A stretch of 64,000 nt of DNA from Branchiostoma floridae (taxonomy: Eukaryota; Chordata; Leptocardii; Amphioxiformes; Branchiostomatidae): positions 8,513,100-8,577,099 of the forward strand of contig NC_049987.1 in assembly GCF_000003815.2 (NCBI RefSeq), in the 5' to 3' direction. The notes beneath the pieces are model-generated. The model was not told the origin of the DNA. It made no database searches and worked only from the letters and a program-made list of their open reading frames with translations. Each line of letters opens with the position of its first letter. The stretch's first letter is position 1. The position numbers and the translations under genes are program-made. This document shows, piece after piece, positions 55,261 through 64,000 of this stretch.

Positions 55261-57083
55261 ACCCACAAGCAGTGACATGGCGTATCAGTGTGTCCGGACA
55301 ACCACGTTGTTTGATTTATAAATCACAATTACCGGCCAACAGCCCAATCTTGGATCCACAGTGACCTGTGTTCCCCTCCCCTCGCACCGGTTGATGAGGC
55401 CATTGTTAGCTCAGTCACGTTCTCCGCCGTCTATCGAATGCGACAACGAGAAAAGAAGTTCCGAATAAGCCCATTTTAATGCATGTATGTGCAATTCTGA
55501 GATGCATCGATCGAATGATTACATTACGATCAATTCTACCTCTGCGCAATGTAGTTAACGTTGCAATATGCCTTAGAAATTGAATCAGAATTTCGACATA
55601 CATGGTGGCAGACTTCACCAATATTACGATGCACTTTCCATTAGTACACAAGTGTGACTTCCAAGCGTGTTATAATGGATATTATAGCTGTCGAGTATTG
55701 TGTTAGAAACGCGAGTAACACGTTTATTGATAGCACTGCAACCTGGATTTGAGTTCCTCTTGTGATTATCATTCTTGCATCGGCCTTTCACAGATAGTGG
55801 TGCCGCATTCTGCTGGTCACTGCAAGGCCATTCAGCTCAATATCTCCCCCAGATAGCCATTCGATGTAACAAAACATCGATTTATCGGCATTATCTTTTG
55901 GTTATCATTAATTCATACATATACATTCATAACAGTATTTTAGTCACAGTAAACCGATACAATAATTGCCTGTTGAATATAACAGATTGAGACATCTTTC
56001 AGGACATTCTCAACGTCAATATATACTTGACATACAAGGAGAAGACATGTTAAGAATAATGCATGTAAGCAAGCCTTTGCAATTGCCACAAAAATATAAA
56101 GTCGAAGAGAAGAATCAACGACAAAGTTTGCAATAATTATAATCTTCCTTCCGTTCTGAATTCTGTCTTATTTTTGTGCGCACGTATCATTACTTATTTC
56201 ATAATCAGATAAAAAAATTGCAGCTAAAGGAATCCTTACGTTACGTGTACCATATTCTGTACGTTTAGGCTAGATACTACTAGGTAATTCCCTGCAGAGG
56301 CAACACGTTGCAACCCAACACGTGGCTATACTAACATTCAAGATTGTGCATTTAAACCAGAAACGGTTCTGTATCGCCAAACACCATCTATCACGTCTTT
56401 GTTGAGAGCATACGTGGTGAAAAACTAAGTGTGATATATGGTTGATTATTCCCGTCTGCTGAGTTCACAAACAAGAAAAATTACCATGTCGAAATGCAAT
56501 GATAGCTGTTAGTGAATATGGTGTTTGTAGCGTGCATGATAGATGTATATGGATTTCGTGGAATTGAAATCGCTATTAGATTATAGCAATATTTGGCACT
56601 CACAGCGTATTATGGAAGACAAAGTACACTTGAAGTTTCAGCCCAATGTCGACTTAACCTTGGTACATTGATGATGAGGAACCTTAAGTCGACGGTCATT
56701 CATACCTAACTTATCATATCAGAACTTCTGTATAGTTTTTGCTTATCATTAGCTATGAAAAGAACTGTTTGAAGATCTCAAACGTAATGAGCAATATGTA
56801 GATTGATGACGTTAGGCCGCTTCAAACACATTTAAGCTTTGAGTCAGCTGGTGTCATTAGCAAATAAGAAGTACAATAGATGAATGTATCCTAAGCTAGT
56901 TAAAATCTATTTTGTTTAATCTAATTGTGTTATTTGTTATACTCTTACCGTAACGTTACTTGTTATATATGTTTTCTTTGTACGTAATGCAATTACTCTG
57001 TATGCATCAGGAGCACCTGAAAACAGACCAAGGACCATAGTGCGATTTACTGGTATTTAAAAGTAAATAGATTAAAAGAAATC
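55261..57083. other. Intergenic, no recognisable gene
   Basis: No open frame with a recognisable domain; nothing supported. Confidence 0.55.
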
Positions 57084-57301
57084 TAACGTTAGTTCACCTT
57101 TTTCCTATATCCGTTGTTTTTAAGAACATGGTATTTAGGGATATTTCTATCAAGTCGACGGATAGTGTCTTCAAATTGCAATATCTTTAATTGTAAATGA
57201 TGCCATTTGAAACCATCGTCTGTCAATTTGACATCGTTAAATACCATTTTTAAAAACAGCGGCTATAGGCTACTCCGCGAATAAAGGTGAACTAGCGTTA
57301 T
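57084..57301. mobile_element. Foldback MITE (AACGTTAGTTCACCTTT ends)
   Basis: Left arm TAACGTTAGTTCACCTTTTT, then CCGTTGTTTTTAA and ATGGTATTTA. The right arm is the inverted copy (TAAATACCAT, TTAAAAACAGCGG, AAAGGTGAACTAGCGTTA). The centre is short and AT-rich. Non-coding. Confidence 0.75.
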
Positions 57302-60300
57302 ACATGACAACACTGGCATACATTTTTGGTCCCTGTCTATAATTGTTTTTTAAAGAGTAGACTCTGCTTATACATTAATTGTTTACTCATTAACATGATC
57401 CATTCATAATGTGGTGTAAATTTATGTTAACACATCGGAACTGCGATTTCACTAATGATTGTATCGTCAAGAGAAAATCAGCAAATGTGCACTTACGGCC
57501 TTCTCCAAAATAAATGTGGCCTCTAGAGTTTGGGAAGCACTTAAGCACCCGATGGCTTCCCGGGGACAATGTACTTAAGTACGTATATCGTGTTACCCAG
57601 TTGCTGCCAGTTGCATATTTTGTCACCTAGCCTTTTACTGTAAGACTGTGAGTGTGTTTCTCTGGAGTGTAGGTACATAGGTCTAGAGCTATGTCCGGAT
57701 GATTCATAATGTCAATACCCTCCAGTGGCCCTGGTCTTGATCCCTATATCTTCGTGTCTATTCCCTGGCAGAGTCAGTATTACACATCTCCATCTGTTAC
57801 CTGGTAGACTGCACTGACAATAAGACCCTGGCCATTAACCCCTGTACGGTGTTAAGCGGCCAGTTTTCTGGGACAGCCCTAAGCCTCGATCATGTTGCTT
57901 GTAAAATACATAAAAGGTGGATAACACAGTGCGGGCTCGTTCGATCATCTTTTGCCGTCGGCTTGTGATGCATTGCACAGGAGGAAACACAACGAGGCCT
58001 TCAAATGGAATGATGAATGATGGCAAGATTTGACCATATGAGCAATTCTTCATTCACAGCACGATCATTTATCTGGATCAAGTGACCTAGATGTTTGCTG
58101 AACCTAACATATCATATGGCAAAACAGGATAGCTATGTCATAGCACGTCTGAATTGTCAGTCACTCATCGTACGCAGTCCAGCGGATATTGCCTTCCAGT
58201 CCCACCGCTATCCCTGGACGTGTATGTGCAGTGCATGTTATTCTGCCGACCGTAATTTTACGCCTGATCTACTGTACACGCCCTGGGCATGTACAGGGGA
58301 TGACCTCCTCAACAGTCTGTATAAAAGCAACTGGTCCAATATTTAAAAACGGGCGAATGGACACGAACACGGTGTAGGATCTAACACATTCTAAAAAAAG
58401 AATATTCGTCCTTGACTTCTAACATGAACGCACATGACCCTGGGATGGCAAGAACGTAAAACCTTAAGGTTAATTTACCCGAATATTGATTTTGTTAATG
58501 ACTACGTATGTGATTCATGAACAAATTAAAATAAATGTAAAAGGCCCAACAAACAATCTCCTCATAGCACCGAGTATAGGTGAAATAGGCCACGTTATAG
58601 AACTTGACTGTGGTTAAATGTTCTTTTATAGTTTTAAACCAATAAAGCATAGCGGCGTCAAGTAAACAAATAAAGACATACTACGCTTCTACCGTTTGTT
58701 TTCTTATCTATGCCTAACTGCTAAAGCCATTTACCCCACCCGCATTCAATGACGTATTCATAGATGTCTCACATATGATATTAAGCTTTGTTACTTATAG
58801 TTTTCAGGGTTTACTTATTCAATGTTTCAGCTTCTGAAGACATATTGTAATGCAAAGTTGAACATTTTGATAACAATTTGGTTGTATTTGCCCATCAAAG
58901 TGGGGTACATTCATGCAAGATAACGATTTTGGCACTTTGAGCGTCTGGGAGGGCTATCATTTACCGCCTTAGGCTCACCTTGGAGCCAACGATTGAGTTA
59001 TTTTTCACTATTATCTACAAAGAACAAGTTGGCGTTCCTATGCGCATGGATTACACGTAATACCTGTCAACCTTGTTGTAAACTCAATTTCCGAGGATAC
59101 AACTTTTATGGGAGTTCTAACCTTTGAGTTATGATGGCGCTCTAGTATCTGATTGTAAAAGTCTCCCAGTGTAGTAACAAACCCCTGTGCCAAATCTCAT
59201 CTTTGTCACTGAACCATGACTATATCCATGTAGAGAGAATCGATTGAATTCTCCTTTCGCACTCTCTGGTTCAGTGGACCTTCCCGATCTCTTTTGCTGA
59301 TTTATTTGTCTTCATATCAATTGTAACGATTTCCTGATCAGGAAAGAACATGATTGTTTTGGCGTATACTATGGTGTCAGGATTCCTTACTTTGTGAGAA
59401 ACTGTTTGGTATTATAGGTTATTCTGTAATTTGTCAACTTTTATTCTGGACCGGTGTTTTATCACTAGGCAGTTGGTTCTTCTCTACTCCTTGGCTTAGC
59501 TTCCCGTGGTTGATCTACAGTACCTCTTTGTTGCTACGAGTATCTAAACTTGACTACTGCAGAATCGTTCAAGCAATTATATTATGGGGGAGAGTGCATT
59601 CTGCATATTTACAACTTTACGCAATGCATCTTTCAACAAGTAGCATATGGTGCTTGTCAAAAATTAATCACATTGCTGTAAAATAGGCCGGGCTTTAATG
59701 CAAATTCTACTTGGACAAAGTTGAACAACCTCGAAACATTTACCTGGGCATGTACGTTGAATGACTGACTGCGTTGTGAAAGACAATAAATTCATGGAAA
59801 TACCGTTTTTGTCTTTACCATGTCTACGTACACAAAATAGTTCAGAAAAGACTTGTGGTATGTGATTAGAGTGAGTGTATCGTATGTTGGAAATGCAGTT
59901 GATTGCTCTATTAAAAGCTGTTCGCACGACGATTTGACAGACACCTACGAGACAGGTGCACATTCAAACTTAAGCCTAATGTTACATCCTAAGGTGCTGC
60001 AGATCAAACAGGCGCCAACGCAAAATAACGTAATTGTCGTAGCCCTTTTTTGTACAGACGCCCACGAGTTCACTTTAAGACAACAATCCATCTTAAAAGT
60101 CAAGCGTGCTTTTTGTTCAACTGTTATGATAGAGTCTGTTGCTACATTGACAAAATCATACATAAAACATTTACCCAAAACAAAAAGATTTTCTTGAGGA
60201 AGGCAGTAATGTAGAAATTATAAACATTCTTCAATGTTTTTTATCATCATATCAAATGCACTAAGTATCTGAAAAGCTAGGCATGTCAAACTTAATCTGA

Positions 60301-63300
60301 AACAATCAAATTTGGTTGGAACCGTTTCAAGTACAGACTATAACGTTGTGCATGATTCTGTAGAGAAAAATATTCGTGACTAAAAGTTTGAAGAATACGG
60401 AAGTTATCAGAGTGACATTTACCACCAAGTTGTCACATCCACACGGTACGTGATCGTCTGTAATTGAATCTTCACTGTCGTTGACTCCCAGATGTTGGGC
60501 ACTTCCCAAAGGTACAGGTGACAGCCTTAATCCGTAGAAAGCGCCGTAATTTATACCGGTTTCAGATGCATGGTTGATAAATCGTCTTCACCTTGCAATT
60601 ACAGAGACTTACGCTCATCCAGGTTTAGCGTCTTAAGGATGGTCTTAAGATCCGACTGTGACAAGTTGATGGAAACCCCAGGACACGGCTGGGTAGTTTT
60701 GCTGGATTGTGGATCTTTTAACAAGCGGACATGTGGCCCAGCCATCCGTCTTACTTAGAAAAATGTCAGCGTTAGCACGATGCCTGTCCGTCCATTGGGC
60801 CTTCTCCTAATCTTGTAAACTAAAGTTTGGTATTCCCCTGACAGTCAAGACTCTTTTGCCCCAAATCTGAACGGTGAGAAAGGAGTACATTTTGCAACAC
60901 CACTACCATAGATAAAACATTGTAAATAAATTTTAATAGTTCGCAGATTTATTGTATATTTACTATTTTCACAGATGCGGTGCATTACCTTATACTTTAC
61001 AGCTTTCGATGCCATCCAGACACCATCTATGTATCATAAACATTAATTGGTCTCAAGACGATGTGACAGGCTCTTGTGTATCCCAGGCAAGGTCACTTCA
61101 CAAAGCTGAGGCCGGAGGTATTGGCAATCAATCTTTCATTAGCTCAATAAACAGACAGTAAATCGAACGTCCACGAAGTTGCTCTGGCCGGCCGCCGTAT
61201 TCTCTATGACAAAGTGCTTCGTCGTACGTCGATATACACAAAGTGGATTTGTTTAAGGTCATGTTGATTTGATTATATGGATGACATTCTCTTGGATCCC
61301 CAAATCCGATGCGAGAGTGCGAACATAAAAAAATGTTTGGTAAAAAGTTGACTTCATTATGAGATCCAAGTGGTCAAGGAGGTTCAACAAATGACTGAAC
61401 ATACAAAGCATGATACCGGTGTATCGAACGGAGTCTTGTCTTTATTTTTTTCACACACATCTTGTCCTTTGACTCTGAGACTGACTTTCGTTCACATTCC
61501 CGACATTACTGACCGTTCTTTGATATTTTTTTGCCAGTTTATTATTTAATACGGCATATATTTGTCCGATTGACAGCATTTCTTCTAGGGAGACGGCCAA
61601 AAATTCATGCGCGTGCGGATGTCATCCATATTATCAAATCGATATGGCCTAAAGCAAATCGTTGAGATGAGACGAACAATTTGTTATTTGCTTAAAGTTG
61701 TGGGTAGAAACTATCGTGATGAACTACAATGTAACGTATTGACTCTAGTCTTTGCCAGAACTTTTCGAGTTTTCTTTTTCTTTGCTCCAAAATTTGCAAT
61801 CTGATGGACGTTAGACATAATTTCCCCAAGTGAGATCATCGAAACTCAGTGTCCAAGATCGTAAAAGGGTCTTCAAAACGGTAGATGTACATATAAAACA
61901 TAACAAAGTTAGTTAGTATATTTTACAATCCTGTAAAAAGGACAAACCATGCTCAAACAATATCATCTCCGCACTATGGCAAATACGTGTCGCAGCCAAT
62001 TCTTACAAAGTCTAGTTATAAAATTACTCAGGGAAAAGCCAAGCGACAGAAATGTCATTACCAGAGCGAAGAGGCGTTATTGCTGTGCCAGGGTCGGCTA
62101 TTTCCACATTAGTGCTTAGCTTGCGTGTCAATTGGATTAGAATATCGATCTGCATTTCAAGGATAGAACAATCTGAAGAGCATTACATGTTTTTAGAGTA
62201 TCTCTACAAACTCTCTCAGCGACTCTAAGAGGCTAGAGCACATGGCAAATTCGTGAAAGAGATAGATGGATGCTTCACGGGTCATCCAAACAGATCACCA
62301 CATACATTTGCTTCAGTGGCTATTGAGACAATGTATATAATCAGCTTTATTACTCGAAGGGCATAGTTGGGACATTAGAATCGGAATTCAACTTATGTAA
62401 CGTTTTGACTGAACTTAATTGCAATTGCAAAGAATCCCGACGCAAGAACGGACAAGTTCTAGTTGACATTTCACCACAATCGTGTTTGTGACTGTGGAAA
62501 AGTTCAATGCTAGTCATTTATATGCACATGGTGTTCGGGATAGCTCTATCCTTGGAAACATTTTCATATCACCGGAGGAGCCCATTACAAGGACCATTTA
62601 GCTGCTAACCCCAATAGATCGGCATCCCAGGCCACGTCACCAATGCACCTGTTGAAAAGTCGCATTGTTTGAGAAGCCATTATGTAATTGTGTACGCGGC
62701 GTTTTCTTTCATATTACTTACAGTTGATAAATGTTTATTTTAGTGGTACAGAAAAGAACCTATTGGTGGGCATAAAGTACATGTCGATGGCAGAGCAGTA
62801 TCAGACATCTTACAACATACAGAGCCTCTAAGTCAGCGGTAGCGATGCAACAATAGCGCCAATTAGCAAAAAAAAGTTTTTAAGATCAAGGTGATAGGAA
62901 TCAATACATAGATATCTTTGCAGGCACGGAAGATTGTCCAAATCGACATTTTAACCTGCAAAACAGCTGTAAATTTCACAAAACGAAGGTTGAAATACCA
63001 TGTATCAGTTAGATAACAGTAAATACTGTTTCAACTGCAACATAGTGAATATGATTTCACTGCTGAGTAAATAGCAGCTTCTGTACAACTAGATAATAGA
63101 TCGCAGATATCATTGCGTTAAAAAACACTGTTTTCGTGCAAACTTAATAATAAAACACATGAACATGTTGGTACTCCTAGATTGACTGTTCGAGCTCCAA
63201 GCGTTTCATTTCAGTTTCCACTTTCCACTCTGAACACCTAATAATGAAAAATGGTCAGTCTGAAATTGGCTGCAGCTGAATGGTGGGGGCAGTTTATATC

Positions 63301-64000
63301 AATGTAGCATTCAATATGTGACTAAATGAATAAGCTAAACCGAGTCCCCAATATTTCACTGATTAGCCGTATACTTGAAGGTGACTGGCCGAGGTAGGAT
63401 ATTGGTGGCATTGATTTAGATTTTTGTAACTGTTTTCCTTGTTAAAAGTCGAGAAGCAGGACTAACCCATACATCAATGAATATATTTATGAATATGAAA
63501 TACGATCATCTTCAATAAAAATACTGTACGGATGTAAGCAATATGAATAAGAATATAATCATGACAACAAAAATCATTAGCCTTTCAATCTGAAGGTGGT
63601 ATGGAGAAGGAAGGGCAAAAGCACAAAACGCATCCAAAATGTACAAGTGACTTACATTTCTGAATTGTCATAAAACTATGGGTTCAAGTGCATTTTACAT
63701 GGTGGCATTTAAATGGCATGGAGTGTTGTACTAGCTGACGGATTCACCACCTTACCGTATCTAGTACGTGGCCAGGCACTACAACCTCCGGCCTTGGCAA
63801 CTGGGCCCGAACCAATTGTTCGCCCCTATCATTGCACCGGTATTGGATACGCTTCCGTTGTGGCAGCTTATTATTGTCAGGGGCTCTATATCGAATGCAA
63901 GTTTCTTAACGGATCGACCTGCAACAGGCAGACAGTCGCGCCCTTCGGGAGAAAACGTAACGTATGATTTTCAAGATTGTATCGACCACCATGACTTCAA
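57302..64000. other. Intergenic, no recognisable gene
   Basis: All open frames are at most 114 codons and none shows a domain, signal peptide or splice context I can support. No RNA gene was recognised. Confidence 0.55.

Overview
The window is eukaryotic, and most likely an invertebrate chordate such as amphioxus (Branchiostoma). Short exons are bounded by GT-AG introns with conserved phases. The main genes are immunoglobulin-superfamily adhesion proteins. The rest is AT-leaning intergenic and intronic DNA full of small foldback (MITE-like) elements, LINE remnants and tandem repeats. The organism call is an inference from gene content and repeat style; no sequence search was possible.

Two genes could be reconstructed exon by exon. 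They are paralogues of the Kirrel/Neph/IRM type: five Ig domains, one membrane span and a cytoplasmic tail. They converge tail to tail. The plus-strand gene (exon 2 at 6725 to stop at 13793) lacks its signal-peptide/Ig1 exon, which should lie beyond the left edge. The minus-strand gene (ATG at 47377 to stop at 28814) is complete in 11 exons and encodes 726 residues. Nine exon pairs share the same phases, and six of them the same length. The tails are conserved mainly in three short blocks: ELA, LATIELQ and CPYY[IV]GEL.

The most striking observation concerns a cytoplasmic-tail exon of the plus gene (11447-11553). Its last 16-19 coding bases together with its 5' splice site have been amplified into a 23-bp minisatellite of 17 units. 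Fifteen units keep a perfect GTAAGT donor, one has a GC donor and one has lost it. Reading past the first donor meets a stop within four codons, so any downstream donor gives a truncated tail or a decay target. The paralogue has a single copy at the same boundary. Independently, the minus gene carries a 51-bp in-frame duplication across the donor of its second Ig3 exon. The 5' 79 bp of that same Ig3 exon is almost identical in the two genes (2 synonymous differences), although neighbouring exons are strongly diverged, which suggests gene conversion.

Layout: 1-6724, repeats and presumed intron 1 of the plus gene, including a TA-flanked mariner-type foldback element inserted in a ~120-bp tandem repeat; 6725-14540, plus gene; 14541-27600, intergenic, with a complete MITE at 21.8 kb and a composite repeat at 25.3-27.3 kb; 27.6-47.46 kb, minus gene, with introns holding LINE debris; 47.46-64 kb, no recognisable gene, with repeats, a MITE interrupted by a 100-N assembly gap, a 5'-truncated LINE and several foldback elements.
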